A stretch of DNA of 64,000 nt from Candidatus Pantoea floridensis (GTDB lineage: Bacteria > Pseudomonadota > Gammaproteobacteria > Enterobacterales > Enterobacteriaceae), in contig NZ_OCMY01000001.1 of NCBI RefSeq assembly GCF_900215435.1, positions 3,906,001 through 3,970,000 on the forward strand, read 5' to 3'. Both the position numbers and the translations under genes were made by a program. The notes under the pieces were generated by a model, which was not told the origin of the DNA, searched no databases, and saw nothing but the letters and a program-made list of their open reading frames with translations. Below, one piece after another: positions 45,548-56,753 of this stretch. Position 1 is the first letter of the stretch, and every line of letters starts with the position of its first letter.

Positions 45548-47083
45548 TTATAGCGATGGACCGCGCGCGGGCGATCGATCCAGCAACTCTACGCTGCCAT
45601 CCTCATTCTGCTGCTCTAGAATGACATCAAAGCCCCATAAGCGATGTACATGCTTCAGAACTTCTTTACGGCTCTTATCAAGCGGTGCCCGCTGTTGCGG
45701 CACGTAACGCAACGTTAAAGAACGATCGCCGCGTAAGTCGACGTTATAAACCTGAATGTTAGGTTCCAGATTGCTCAGATTATATTGCGCCGACAGCTGC
45801 TGCCGAATAGCGCGATAACCCGCTTCGTCATGAATAGCCGCAATTTCGAGGAAATTGTTGCGATCATCGTCCATCACCGTAAACAACCGGAAATCACGCA
45901 TTACTTTTGGCGACAGGAACTGGCTGATGAAGCTTTCATCCTTAAACTCGCGCATCGCAAAATGCAGGGTCTTCAGCCAATCTGAACCGGCAATATCAGG
46001 GAACCAGTAGCGATCTTCTTCGGTAGGTGTCTGACAGATGCGCTTGATATCCTGGAACATTGCGAAGCCCAGTGCATACGGGTTGATGCCGTTATACCAC
46101 TGGCTGTTATACGGCGGCTGATACACAACATTGGTGTGGCTGTGCAGGAACTCCATCATAAAGCGTTCCGACACTTTGCCCTCGTCATACAGATGATTCA
46201 GGATGGTGTAGTGCCAGAAGGTGGCCCAACCTTCATTCATCACCTGCGTCTGTTTCTGCGGATAAAAGTATTGACTGACTTTGCGGACAATACGCAGCAC
46301 CTCACGTTGCCAGGATTCCAGCAGCGGTGCATTTTTCTCCATGAAGTAGAGCAGATTTTCCTGCGGCTCAGAAGGGTAGCGTGAAGCCTCAACGTGTACC
46401 GACTCCTTCTCTTTGCGCGGTAGCGTGCGCCACAGCGTATTCACCTGGCTCTGCAAATACTCTTCACGACTCTGCTGCCGTGCTTTCTCTTCCTGCAGTG
46501 AAATCTTTTGCGGGCGCTTGTAACGATCAACACCGTAATTCATCAGCGCATGGCAGGAATCCAGCAGACGTTCCACTTCTTCCACACCGTAACGCTCTTC
46601 GCAATCGGTAATGTAATTTCGCGCAAACAGCAGGTAATCGACGATTGAACTGGCATCGGTCCAGCTACGGAACAGATAGTTATTTTTGAAGAAAGAGTTG
46701 TGACCATAACAGGCGTGCGCCATCACCAGCGCCTGCATGGTCATGGTGTTCTCTTCCATCAAATAGGCGATACACGGATTGGAATTAATGACGATCTCAT
46801 AAGCCAGGCCTTGCTGACCGTGCTTATAGCGTTGTTCGGTTTCGATGAATTTCTTGCCAAACGACCAGTGTGCATAGTTGATCGGCATACCCACGCTGGA
46901 GTACGCATCCATCATCTGTTCGGAGGTGATCACTTCAATTTGGTGCGGATAGGTTTCCAGCCCGTAGCTTTTCGCTACCCGGTCAATTTCCGCCAGATAA
47001 TCATCCAGCAGTTCGAAGGTCCAGTCTGGGCCGTCACTGAGTCGTTTACTGCTGCGGGTTGGCTCGTCAAAGATTGTCGTCAT
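45548..47083 (-). CDS. ycgB: SpoVR family protein YcgB
   Basis: The 511-residue protein is the SpoVR/YcgB family, with the conserved phrases YPHQIEVITSEQMMDAYSS, HACYGHNSFFKNNYLF and NEGWATFWHYTILN, whose histidines and glutamates may bind metal. In E. coli the gene is RpoS-dependent and is functionally tied to yeaG and yeaH, which lie 9 kb downstream here. Its biochemical role is unknown. Confidence 0.94.
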   Translation of the reverse strand: MTTIFDEPTRSSKRLSDGPDWTFELLDDYLAEIDRVAKSYGLETYPHQIEVITSEQMMDAYSSVGMPINYAHWSFGKKFIETEQRYKHGQQGLAYEIVINSNPCIAYLMEENTMTMQALVMAHACYGHNSFFKNNYLFRSWTDASSIVDYLLFARNYITDCEERYGVEEVERLLDSCHALMNYGVDRYKRPQKISLQEEKARQQSREEYLQSQVNTLWRTLPRKEKESVHVEASRYPSEPQENLLYFMEKNAPLLESWQREVLRIVRKVSQYFYPQKQTQVMNEGWATFWHYTILNHLYDEGKVSERFMMEFLHSHTNVVYQPPYNSQWYNGINPYALGFAMFQDIKRICQTPTEEDRYWFPDIAGSDWLKTLHFAMREFKDESFISQFLSPKVMRDFRLFTVMDDDRNNFLEIAAIHDEAGYRAIRQQLSAQYNLSNLEPNIQVYNVDLRGDRSLTLRYVPQQRAPLDKSRKEVLKHVHRLWGFDVILEQQNEDGSVELLDRSPARGPSL

Positions 47084-47577
47084 AGCGCACCTCTGTTTTG
47101 CAAGCGGCAGGGATTACCTGTCACGATCGTTTAAGGCCTCATCCTGAGTAAAGATGGCCCAATAAAACTGAGCGAACACTTCAATGATAGTCCACTGTCG
47201 CTTATCCGAAACTGGATCTCAATCGAATTCTTTTGGCAGAAAATCATTCAAAAAGCGCCAGTTAAGACGCCGCATGTGATAAATATTGGTTTTATTATGG
47301 ATTGCAGAGTAATGCTCTGTTTATAAGTTAAATGTATGACTGCGGCGCTTTCTCCTGAAAAAAGAGTAAACCACTCCCTGACGCATAATAAATGGCTGAA
47401 TAACGGTTTTAAGGCATAAAAAATCCTGATTTTTGATGTGCTGCATGATTTCAGTGTGCAGGCAGGTGAAAAACATGTGAAATATGTCGATCGAATGTAA
47501 GATTTGATTGGCGGTGAAATTATGCTGCCTTGGGCTTGGTTAGTAGTTAATTGTTCTTTTGCTGCGACGAGGGGCTT
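47084..47577. other. Divergent control region of ycgB and dadAX
   Basis: About 490 bp with no credible ORF. In E. coli the dadA promoter is controlled by Lrp at many sites and by cAMP-CRP; this AT-rich stretch (47260-47540) has the size for that. One sequence, TGTGAAATATGTCGATC near 47477, has a good CRP left half and a weak right half. I could not mark Lrp sites. Confidence 0.4.
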
Positions 47578-48879
47578 ATGCGCGTAGTGATTCTTGGTAG
47601 TGGTGTGGTTGGGGTTGCAAGCGCCTGGTATTTGGCTCAGGCCGGACATGACGTCACGGTGATCGATCGTCAGCCCGCAGCGGCGTTAGAAACTAGCGCC
47701 GGTAACGCCGGACAGATATCGCCAGGCTATGCCGCGCCCTGGGCGGCGCCGGGCGTGCCGCTCAAAGCGGTAAAATGGATGTTCCAGCGTCACGCCCCGT
47801 TGGCGGTTCGTCTCGATGGCAGCAAGTTCCAGCTGGAATGGATGTGGAATATGTTGCGTAACTGCGACATGCAGCACTATCAAGAGAACAAAAGCCGTAT
47901 GGTGCGCATCGCGGAATACAGCCGCGACTGCCTGAAAACGCTGCGTGCCAGCACCGGTATCGCTTACGAAGGTCGCCAGGGCGGGACGCTGCAACTTTTC
48001 CGTACTCAGCAGCAGTTTGAAAGCGCCAGTAAAGATATTGCTGTGCTGCGCGATGCCGGCGTGCCGTATGAGTTGCTGGAAGCGCATCAACTGAAAAATG
48101 TCGAACCGGCGCTAGCGGCCACGGCACACAAACTTACCGGCGGCCTGCGTTTACCTAACGATGAAACCGGCGATTGCCAATTGTTTACCCAGCGTCTGGC
48201 TGAGATGGCCGCAGCGGCGGGCGTCACCTTCCGCTATAACACGTCGGTGGATCAACTGCTGCGCGAAGGTAACCGCATTTATGGCGTGAAGTGTGGCGAT
48301 GAAGTGATTAAAGCCGATGCGTATGTGGTGGCGTTTGGTTCCTATTCGACGGCGCTGTTGAAAGATATCCTTTCAATCCCGGTGTATCCGCTGAAAGGGT
48401 ATTCGCTGACGATTCCAATTAAAGATGCCGATGCTGCGCCGGTTTCCACCATCCTTGATGAGACCTACAAAGTGGCGGTGACGCGCTTCGACGATCGCAT
48501 CCGCGTGGGCGGCATGGCGGAAATTGTTGGTTTTAACACCAAACTGTTGCCAGCACGACGTGAAACGCTGGAGATGGTGGTCCGCGATCTCTATCCTGAG
48601 GGCGGATATGTTGAACAGGCCACGTTCTGGACCGGATTGCGTCCTATGACCCCGGACGGAACGCCCATTGTTGGACGCACGCCGCTCTCCAATCTCTATC
48701 TCAATACCGGCCACGGCACGTTGGGATGGACGATGGCGTGTGGTTCCGGTCAGCTTCTGGCTGATTTAATTTCCGGTCAGAAACCGGCGATCGCCGCAGA
48801 TGATTTGTCCGTGCTGCGCTACCTGCCGGGTTTTGAGCCCCATTCGTCGCCACTGCGTAACGCCAGCGCGACGCGTTAA
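47578..48879 (+). CDS. dadA: D-amino acid dehydrogenase, small subunit DadA
   Basis: The 433-residue FAD enzyme starts [20 protein letters not shown], the dinucleotide-binding loop GxGxxG, and ends with [20 protein letters not shown], the FAD-closing motif. It oxidises D-alanine to pyruvate and passes electrons to the respiratory chain at the inner membrane. GAGGGG before the ATG at 47578 fixes the start; nine upstream codons are not conserved. It forms an operon with dadX, 21 bp apart. Confidence 0.95.
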   Translation: MRVVILGSGVVGVASAWYLAQAGHDVTVIDRQPAAALETSAGNAGQISPGYAAPWAAPGVPLKAVKWMFQRHAPLAVRLDGSKFQLEWMWNMLRNCDMQHYQENKSRMVRIAEYSRDCLKTLRASTGIAYEGRQGGTLQLFRTQQQFESASKDIAVLRDAGVPYELLEAHQLKNVEPALAATAHKLTGGLRLPNDETGDCQLFTQRLAEMAAAAGVTFRYNTSVDQLLREGNRIYGVKCGDEVIKADAYVVAFGSYSTALLKDILSIPVYPLKGYSLTIPIKDADAAPVSTILDETYKVAVTRFDDRIRVGGMAEIVGFNTKLLPARRETLEMVVRDLYPEGGYVEQATFWTGLRPMTPDGTPIVGRTPLSNLYLNTGHGTLGWTMACGSGQLLADLISGQKPAIAADDLSVLRYLPGFEPHSSPLRNASATR

Positions 48880-48900
48880 AACCTCAGGGAGAGTTAAAGC

Positions 48901-49971
48901 ATGTCACGTCCAACCGGTGCCACCATCAATCAACAGGCGCTGCGTCACAATCTTGCTACTGTGCGTCAGGCTGCTCCACACTCGCACGTCTGGTCGGTAG
49001 TAAAGGCTAATGCGTATGGTCACGGTGTGGCACGCGTGTGGCAAAGTCTCGCCGAAACTGATGGGTTTGCCCTGTTAAATATGGAAGAGGCCATCCTGCT
49101 GCGTGAGCAGGGATGGAAAAAACCGATTCTCCTGCTGGAGGGTTTTTTCCATGCGGAAGATTTAACGCTGATCGATCGTTATCGCCTTACAACCAGCGTG
49201 CACAGTAACTGGCAAATTCAGGCGCTGGCGAAAGCGCGGCTGTCGGCGCCGGTTGATGTTTATCTGAAAATTAACAGCGGCATGAATCGGCTGGGTTTCC
49301 GACCGGAACTGGCGCAGGCGGCATGGCAAAAACTGCGGGCTTTGCCGACTGTAGGTGAGATGACGCTGATGGCGCACTTTGCCGATGCGGAAAATCCGGA
49401 TGGCTTAATTGAGCCAATGAAGCGTGTGGAGCTGGCGGCAGAAGGGTTGCATTGTCCTCGTTCCTTGTCGAACTCTGCGGCCACGTTGTGGCACCCGGAA
49501 GCACATTTCGATTGGGTACGTCCCGGCATTATTCTCTATGGCGCGTCACCCAGCGGCGACTGGCAGGATATCGCCAGCACCGGATTGCAGCCGGTGATGA
49601 CGCTTAACAGCGAGATCATTGGCGTACAGCAATTAAATGCCGGTGATGGTGTTGGTTATGGGTATCGCTATCATGCTGGTGCCGCACAACGTATTGGTAT
49701 TGTCGCCTGCGGTTACGCCGATGGTTATCCACGCCACGCACCAACGGGCACACCCGTTTGCGTTGATGGCGTGCGCACGCAAACCCTGGGCGCGATCTCC
49801 ATGGACATGATGATGGTCGATTTGGAACCTTGCCCGCAGGCCGGAATTGGCTCGAAGGTTGAGCTGTGGGGTCATCAGGTTAAGATCGATGAGGTTGCAA
49901 AAGCCGCCGGAACGGTGGGCTACGAGCTGATGTGTGCGCTCGCGCCACGCGTTCCGGTTGAGGTTATTTAA
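48901..49971 (+). CDS. dadX: Catabolic alanine racemase DadX
   Basis: The 356-residue PLP enzyme (same length as in E. coli) binds PLP through Lys35 in [11 protein letters not shown]. The second catalytic residue is the Tyr in [13 protein letters not shown], near residue 253. It converts L-alanine to D-alanine for DadA. Its last 8 bp overlap the end of the convergent exporter gene, so no terminator separates them. Confidence 0.95.
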   Translation: MSRPTGATINQQALRHNLATVRQAAPHSHVWSVVKANAYGHGVARVWQSLAETDGFALLNMEEAILLREQGWKKPILLLEGFFHAEDLTLIDRYRLTTSVHSNWQIQALAKARLSAPVDVYLKINSGMNRLGFRPELAQAAWQKLRALPTVGEMTLMAHFADAENPDGLIEPMKRVELAAEGLHCPRSLSNSAATLWHPEAHFDWVRPGIILYGASPSGDWQDIASTGLQPVMTLNSEIIGVQQLNAGDGVGYGYRYHAGAAQRIGIVACGYADGYPRHAPTGTPVCVDGVRTQTLGAISMDMMMVDLEPCPQAGIGSKVELWGHQVKIDEVAKAAGTVGYELMCALAPRVPVEVI

Positions 49972-51157
49972 GCGCGGTCACGCTGCCGCGCATATTTTTG
50001 CTGCAGCGCCAGGCGATGAGGGCCAGCGCTGCACCCGTCAGCATCATCAATGCCAGAGACGATTTCTCCGCCACCGGTAGGGCCACGATGGCCATACTTC
50101 CACCGGCACCGCACGCCATCTGTATAAATCCTTGTAAGGCTGCAGCGACACCGGCCTGCTGTTGATACGGCTCCAGCGCATAGCTGGTGGCCGGTCCGAC
50201 GGTAAACGCTAATCCTGCCACAGAAACGGCCACCGGGATCATGTATAGCGCCCAATGGTTTTGCCATGCGGCCGGAAACAGTGCTGTGCCCATCATCAGC
50301 AGAATGGCGCCAATCAACATCGTCGCAAAACCCATCGCCAGACAGAACGGGCGTCCCGCTTTGCGAATGGTTTTATTCACGAAGGCGCTTACCAGCATGA
50401 TCCAAAAACCATTGGCGCCAAAGGCAAAGGAGAATTGGAGTGGCGTGAGGCCGCCTTCGGTCATCAACACATGCGGCGCCAGTGAAACATACGTTAGCAC
50501 CATGCCCAACGCACCGGCATTAGCAAATGCGAAGGCAAGGAAGCGTGGTTCACGCGCAATTGCGCCATACTGCGCCAGCGGCAACCCTTTTACCCGCAGC
50601 GTGTCTGCAGGGCGCGTTTCTGGCAGCCAGATGACGACAATCAATCCGATAACTACCGCATAACCGCACAGGAACCAGAATGGTGCGCGCCAGCCATAGG
50701 CTTCCGCCAGAATACCGCCCAGCAGCGGAGCCAGAGCCGGAACAATATTCAATGCGCCATTGAGAAAACCGTAAGCGCGAGCCGCATCTTCACCACTCAG
50801 GCGATCGCGCACGCCACTAAAGGCCACTACTGCGCTGCAGCACACGCCGCAACCCTGGATGATACGCGCCAGGAAGAACACCGGCCATTGCGTGGCGGTG
50901 GCCGCAACGATGCTGCCAATGATGTACAAGCCCAGGCCAATCAGCGCGATTGGCTTACGGCCAAAATTATCAACCAGTGGTCCGGTTACCAGCTGACCGA
51001 TACCCATCACCAGCAAAAACAGGGGAATGGTGAGCTGGATGAGGCTCACCGGGCTGTTCAGGCCATCGGCGATTTGCGGCAGAGTGGGGAGGTAAAGATC
51101 AATGCCAAGCGGTGCCAGCAGCACGAGGCTTAGAAGTATCAGGGTGAATTTTTGCAT
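49964..51157 (-). CDS. Bcr/CflA-type MFS drug exporter
   Basis: The 397-residue protein has 12 predicted helices and the DHA1 signatures: [14 protein letters not shown] in helix 1, [20 protein letters not shown] after helix 2, and a helix-5 motif [20 protein letters not shown]. It belongs to the Bcr/CflA branch, which exports chloramphenicol, bicyclomycin and related compounds. The substrate cannot be given. The ATG at 51157 is used; the frame upstream to 51361 overlaps the next gene's terminator. E. coli has no gene in this place between dadX and cvrA. Confidence 0.88.
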   Translation of the reverse strand: MQKFTLILLSLVLLAPLGIDLYLPTLPQIADGLNSPVSLIQLTIPLFLLVMGIGQLVTGPLVDNFGRKPIALIGLGLYIIGSIVAATATQWPVFFLARIIQGCGVCCSAVVAFSGVRDRLSGEDAARAYGFLNGALNIVPALAPLLGGILAEAYGWRAPFWFLCGYAVVIGLIVVIWLPETRPADTLRVKGLPLAQYGAIAREPRFLAFAFANAGALGMVLTYVSLAPHVLMTEGGLTPLQFSFAFGANGFWIMLVSAFVNKTIRKAGRPFCLAMGFATMLIGAILLMMGTALFPAAWQNHWALYMIPVAVSVAGLAFTVGPATSYALEPYQQQAGVAAALQGFIQMACGAGGSMAIVALPVAEKSSLALMMLTGAALALIAWRCSKNMRGSVTALK

Positions 51158-51228
51158 TACGTACCGAAACGACCTGTTAAACAAGCGGGAAGGGTAATGA
51201 CTCTGTGAGGAAAAAGAAAGGGATAAAA

Positions 51229-51265
51229 AGAAAAGGCGATGCCTGCCAAACTGCGCAGGCATCGC
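51229..51265 (-). terminator. Terminator of the sugar-phosphate transferase gene
   Basis: GCGATGCCTGC and GCAGGCATCGC form an 11-bp stem; on the minus strand CTTTTCTTTTT follows. Confidence 0.88.
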
Positions 51266-51275
51266 GTCGAGGGTA

Positions 51276-52742
51276 TTAGTAAGCGCCGTCGCGACGCACC
51301 ACGACACCCGCGGTTTTAAACAGAATGGCGATGTCCGTCCATAGCGCCCAGTTTTTAACATACCAGGAATCGAAGTAAACGCGCGTATCGTAATCGATAT
51401 CGTTACGGCCGCTGACCTGCCACAAACCTGTCATGCCGGGTTTGGCCATCAGGTAATAATCCACATCACCCGCATAGCGTTCCAGCTCTGCCTCGATGAC
51501 GGGGCGTGGGCCCACCAGGCTCATTTCACCACGAATCACATTCCACAATTGCGGCAGCTCATCAAGGCTGGTTTTACGCAGGAAGTTACCAATTTTGGTC
51601 ACGCGCGGATCGTTTTTCAGTTTAAAGTCACGATCCCATTCCGCACGCGCCTCTTCGCTGGTTGCCAGCAGGTTCTGCAGCACTTCTTGCGAGTTGGTCA
51701 CCATTGAGCGGAACTTAAGGCATTTGAATTTCACGCCATCCTGACCTACGCGCTCATGACCATAAATCGCATTACCGCCGTCACGCTTCACCATTGCACA
51801 TAGCAATCCAAATACCGGACCAAGGAACACCAGCAGCATAGAAGCGACAACAATATCGAAGGTACGCTTCAGGAAACGAGAAGAGCGTTTCGCCAGGTTG
51901 TTGCTCACGCGCAAAATCATCACTTCATGGCTGAAGATGAATGACATATCGGTACCATACAGCGGTACACCGCGCAGCGTTGGGATCACGGAGATCGACC
52001 GACACTTCATTTTAGACAGGAACTTCAGCCATTTATCGCGCACCACTTGCTGTTCATATTCTGTGGCGACGATAAATTGCGTGTTGTCGCGGTCCATGGT
52101 TTGCCAGTTGATATCTTTCCAGGTGATAACCGGTACGCCGTTAACTTTTTCATGCTGCTGGTCATCATCGAGGGAGATAAAGGCCTGCACGTTGTAGCCC
52201 AGGATCTCCTCGCTTTGTAACGCGGCATAGGCTTCCATGGCGTTTTTACCAGAACCAATGATGATGGTTTCCTTCTGCCATTGACCTGCGCGGTTAATGG
52301 CCCGCTTAACCACGGCTCGCATCAGCGGCAGCAGCAGCAGGGCATAGGTCCAGCTGAACACCCATACCATGCGGGAGAAGTCCCATTTTGAAAAGGCAAT
52401 CAGCGCCAGATCAAGCAGAGAGAAAACAAACAGCGTTTTAATCACCTCTTTTAATTCAAACCAAAACGGTTTGCGGTAGGTGTAATGGCGCATCCGTACC
52501 CAGAACCAGGCGGTACAAAGTACGGATAAACCTAACTGCGCAATAAAACGATATTCAATCTGTTGCGGCGGAATAAACGTATCCAGTTCACCCCAAATAC
52601 CTTGCACGGTGGCGGCAGATAAAAACAATGCCAAATTTAATGCTATTAAATCGGAGACACTCAGTGCGACTTTTGCGATGAGGTTTTTGCGCAGTCCGCT
52701 CCACGAGCGGGTTGCATTGTTCATTATTAAAGTACTTGCCAT
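51276..52742 (-). CDS. Undecaprenyl-phosphate sugar phosphotransferase (WbaP/AmsG-like)
   Basis: The 488-residue protein has four or five N-terminal membrane helices, a CoA-binding-like middle domain (KETIIIGSGKNAMEAYAALQ), one more membrane-associated helix (FDIVVASMLLVFLGPVFGLL) and the C-terminal bacterial sugar transferase domain. That domain contains KCLKFRSMV, FLRKTSLDELPQLWNV, GEMSLVGPRPV and KPGMTGLWQVSGR. It transfers galactose- or glucose-1-phosphate to undecaprenyl phosphate, the first step of exopolysaccharide or O-antigen repeat assembly. WbaP, AmsG and CpsA of Salmonella, Erwinia and Pantoea are the nearest. It stands alone, away from any polysaccharide cluster. Confidence 0.9.
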   Translation of the reverse strand: MASTLIMNNATRSWSGLRKNLIAKVALSVSDLIALNLALFLSAATVQGIWGELDTFIPPQQIEYRFIAQLGLSVLCTAWFWVRMRHYTYRKPFWFELKEVIKTLFVFSLLDLALIAFSKWDFSRMVWVFSWTYALLLLPLMRAVVKRAINRAGQWQKETIIIGSGKNAMEAYAALQSEEILGYNVQAFISLDDDQQHEKVNGVPVITWKDINWQTMDRDNTQFIVATEYEQQVVRDKWLKFLSKMKCRSISVIPTLRGVPLYGTDMSFIFSHEVMILRVSNNLAKRSSRFLKRTFDIVVASMLLVFLGPVFGLLCAMVKRDGGNAIYGHERVGQDGVKFKCLKFRSMVTNSQEVLQNLLATSEEARAEWDRDFKLKNDPRVTKIGNFLRKTSLDELPQLWNVIRGEMSLVGPRPVIEAELERYAGDVDYYLMAKPGMTGLWQVSGRNDIDYDTRVYFDSWYVKNWALWTDIAILFKTAGVVVRRDGAY

Positions 52743-53118
52743 AAAACCTGCTCTCTTTTCTTAAGTAAAAGATGGCCTGACCAGAATCAAGTACGCGCTC
52801 AGGAGTGGTCCGCTGAAAATCAGGAAAAATAATATTTTCAGCGAGATATAAGTCAGTGCTGCCATAAGCGCTGCATGGAAAGGACCGTTTGAGACGTGAT
52901 ACACGTCACGAAAAGCTGCAGCAACGGTTAAGAGTATGCAGGAGTTATTTGACAGAGTTAATATGGAAATAGTCTGAAAAGGAAATAAATGACTAAAGAA
53001 ATAATGGGGTAATCTGATGAAAAATAAGGCTAAAATCTCAATGTTCGACAATATAATGCTTGTTTTTAAGACTGCTTTTCGGAATCACCGCCATTTTAAT
53101 AAATGGCGGTAACGGCAA
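52743..53118 (-). other. Upstream region of the sugar-phosphate transferase gene
   Basis: This 376-bp, rather AT-rich stretch has no convincing gene. A hydrophobic 96-codon frame on the minus strand (52761-53051) lacks a ribosome site and is probably noncoding. An inverted repeat at about 53090-53111 (CCGCCATTT/AAATGGCGG) is the likely end of yebV. The transferase promoter should lie here; I find no JUMPstart element. Confidence 0.45.
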
Positions 53119-53352
53119 TCAGGCAGGTTTTTTTAGTACCCACAGGTCCTGCTCCTTGTCATAGTGCCCAATTTGCAAATCGACAGCCTTACCATCAATT
53201 GACGCTGGCACACTGGTTTCACTGTCCCAGCCGTCGAGTTGGTCCACCAGGCCGGGATTGGTTTTGCCAGGAATACTCACAGTCTCCATATTGTCATTAT
53301 TGAACGTTGCATCAACAATTTCATAGCGACCGATTTTTACCACGTGTTCCAT
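53119..53352 (-). CDS. yebV: YebV family protein (DUF1480)
   Basis: The 77-residue soluble protein shares KIGRYEIVDA, the phrase SIPGKTNPGLVDQLDGWDSE and the ending KEQDLWVLKKP with E. coli YebV. GGGAGAATAT precedes the ATG. Function unknown. In E. coli yebV lies beside rsmF and pphA; here it is beside cvrA, 45 kb from those genes, so it has moved relative to E. coli. Confidence 0.85.
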   Translation of the reverse strand: MEHVVKIGRYEIVDATFNNDNMETVSIPGKTNPGLVDQLDGWDSETSVPASIDGKAVDLQIGHYDKEQDLWVLKKPA

Positions 53353-53429
53353 TATATTCTCCCGTGTTTGCTGGGTTGAATAGTGAGCATAGTCGTTAAC
53401 ACGCAGTTTACGAGCGTTAAGAGCTCGGA

Positions 53430-55157
53430 TTATTCCTTCTCTTCCATTACGCGCACGCCAATTTTGACGATCTGATTATCTTCTTTTTCGGCCACGGTCC
53501 AGGTGAGTTGGTTCCACTCGACCTGATCGCCAACCACCGGTGTGCTGCCCAGCAGGCTCATCACCAGCTGACCCAGCGACTGTTGATCGTTCGTCTGCTC
53601 ATCCAACTCGAGCCCGTATATTTGCGCCACATCGCGCAGGCGAGCGTCTGCATCCAGAATAAAATCACCAAAGAAGCGCTGATCCAGCGCCACCGGCGGC
53701 GATTGGCTGAACATTTTGCCAAGGGCAGGTAAATCACGTTCACGACCAATAACGCAGAGTACATCACCCTCTTTTAGCCGCGTATTACCATTCGGGTGCA
53801 TCAGTGCGTTATCGCGGAACAGGGCAGCAATTCGTGTTTCTCGCGGCATCTGCAAATCACGCAGCGCTGCTCCCACACACCATTTGTCCGCGCTCAATTG
53901 ATAAATGAATTGCTCCCAGGGATTCTCAGGATGGATATCCAGCCCAACCCGGCTGATTGGCGATGCGGTTGGCGGTACCACAACTTTTGCACGTTTAGCG
54001 GCATAGCCCAGTGACGTACCTTGCAGCATCAGCGACACCAGCACGACAAAGAAGGCGATGTTGAAGTAGAGTTTGGCATTTTCTAATCCAGCCATCATCG
54101 GGAATACCGCGAGGATAATCGGTACGGCGCCGCGTAGGCCAACCCAACTGATAAAGATGCGTTCGCGTCCGGTGAAGCCTTTGAAGGGCAGAAGACCAAC
54201 CAGAATGGAAAGGGGCCGCGCGACTAAAATTAGCCACAAGGAGAGAATCATCGCCGGCACAGCGATGTGCCATAAGTCGGACGGCGTCACCAGCAAGCCC
54301 AGCACAATGAACATGCCAATTTGGCTCAGCCAGGCCATGCCATCAAAGGTTTGCAAAATACCGTGGCGGTTGCGAATGGGGCTGTTACCCAGCAGGAAAC
54401 CGCACAAATAAACCGCCAGAATGCCGCTGCCTTCCATGACGGTGGTTAGCGCAAAGACGATGATGCCACCGCTTACCGCCAGCAGTGGATACAAACCTTG
54501 CGCGAGATTAATACGATTAATTAACTGCTGCAGCGCCCAGCCGCCACCAAGGCCTAATACGATGCCTAAACCGAATTGCTGTACCAGATGCACCACGAAC
54601 ATCCAGCTCAGACCGGATTGGCCCTGCTGAATCATGTCGATCAGCGTGATGGTAAGAAACACCGCCATCGGGTCGTTGCTGCCGGATTCGATTTCCAGCG
54701 TAGAGCTCACGCGCTCGTTGAGACCTTTATCGCCTAAAAGCGAAAACACCGCGGCGGCATCAGTGGAACCGATAATCGCCCCAATCAGGAAGCCCTGCAT
54801 TAAATCAAGTTTGAATAACCACGCGGCAGCGACGCCGGTTAAACCGGCGGTGATCATCACGCCGACGGTCGCCAGCGATAGCGCCGGTCCAAGAGCCACC
54901 TTCAACGAGGAGGCTTTGGTACGCATACCGCCGTCCAGCAGGATGATAGCTAACGCAAGGTTAGAAACCAGATAGGCAACCGGGTAGTTGTCGAAGGCAA
55001 TACCACCAATGCCATCAATTCCGGCCAGCATGCCGAGCGCAAGGAAGATGACCAGAATGGGAATGCCAAGGCGTGAAGAGAATGAACTCAGCAAAATACT
55101 TGCTGCAACCAGCACGGAACCAATAATGAACAAACTGTAAATCATGCTGGTATTCAA
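53430..55157 (-). CDS. cvrA: K+/H+ antiporter CvrA (NhaP2)
   Basis: The 575-residue protein begins, from a TTG at 55157 seven bases after [25 protein letters not shown], which aligns with the E. coli start; an ATG at 55145 is an alternative. About twelve membrane helices of the CPA1 antiporter fold follow ([13 protein letters not shown] and [13 protein letters not shown] carry the transport Asp residues). A cytoplasmic TrkA-C/RCK domain ([20 protein letters not shown]) and CorC-like tail end the protein. It expels potassium in exchange for protons. Confidence 0.94.
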   Translation of the reverse strand: MNTSMIYSLFIIGSVLVAASILLSSFSSRLGIPILVIFLALGMLAGIDGIGGIAFDNYPVAYLVSNLALAIILLDGGMRTKASSLKVALGPALSLATVGVMITAGLTGVAAAWLFKLDLMQGFLIGAIIGSTDAAAVFSLLGDKGLNERVSSTLEIESGSNDPMAVFLTITLIDMIQQGQSGLSWMFVVHLVQQFGLGIVLGLGGGWALQQLINRINLAQGLYPLLAVSGGIIVFALTTVMEGSGILAVYLCGFLLGNSPIRNRHGILQTFDGMAWLSQIGMFIVLGLLVTPSDLWHIAVPAMILSLWLILVARPLSILVGLLPFKGFTGRERIFISWVGLRGAVPIILAVFPMMAGLENAKLYFNIAFFVVLVSLMLQGTSLGYAAKRAKVVVPPTASPISRVGLDIHPENPWEQFIYQLSADKWCVGAALRDLQMPRETRIAALFRDNALMHPNGNTRLKEGDVLCVIGRERDLPALGKMFSQSPPVALDQRFFGDFILDADARLRDVAQIYGLELDEQTNDQQSLGQLVMSLLGSTPVVGDQVEWNQLTWTVAEKEDNQIVKIGVRVMEEKE

Positions 55158-55354
55158 CGGCGTTCTCCTGCGGCGGGACCAAAAAAACAAACTGCGGGGG
55201 GATTCACACAGACAAGCTGAAAAGATAATGCCTTATCAATAGCTTGTCAGCGCTTAATTGCACTTTTTTTCATTCTGCGGGTCGGCATCCCATATAAGGT
55301 TAAATTCGTATGAAAAAAGCACAGTTTTTCAGGGGGAGTGAGCGTAGCCGCGGA

Positions 55355-55382
55355 AAAGAAAAAGCCGGTCGGTGACCGGCTT
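55355..55382 (-). terminator. Terminator of yeaGH
   Basis: GCCGGTC and GACCGGC form a stem with a 3-base loop; on the minus strand TTTTTCTTTTCC follows. Confidence 0.88.
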
Positions 55383-55388
55383 ATAAAC

Positions 55389-56690
<1,302 letters not shown>

Positions 56691-56753
56691 TCAGGCCGGG
56701 ATACCCGGCCTCATGTTACGGCACCATGATGCCGTATCGCTTACAGGTAACGA

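Noticed and set aside
52761..53051. 96-codon hydrophobic ORF upstream of the sugar-phosphate transferase
   Set aside because: Hydrophobicity comes from AT-rich sequence read on this strand. No ribosome site precedes the start and no family is recognised.
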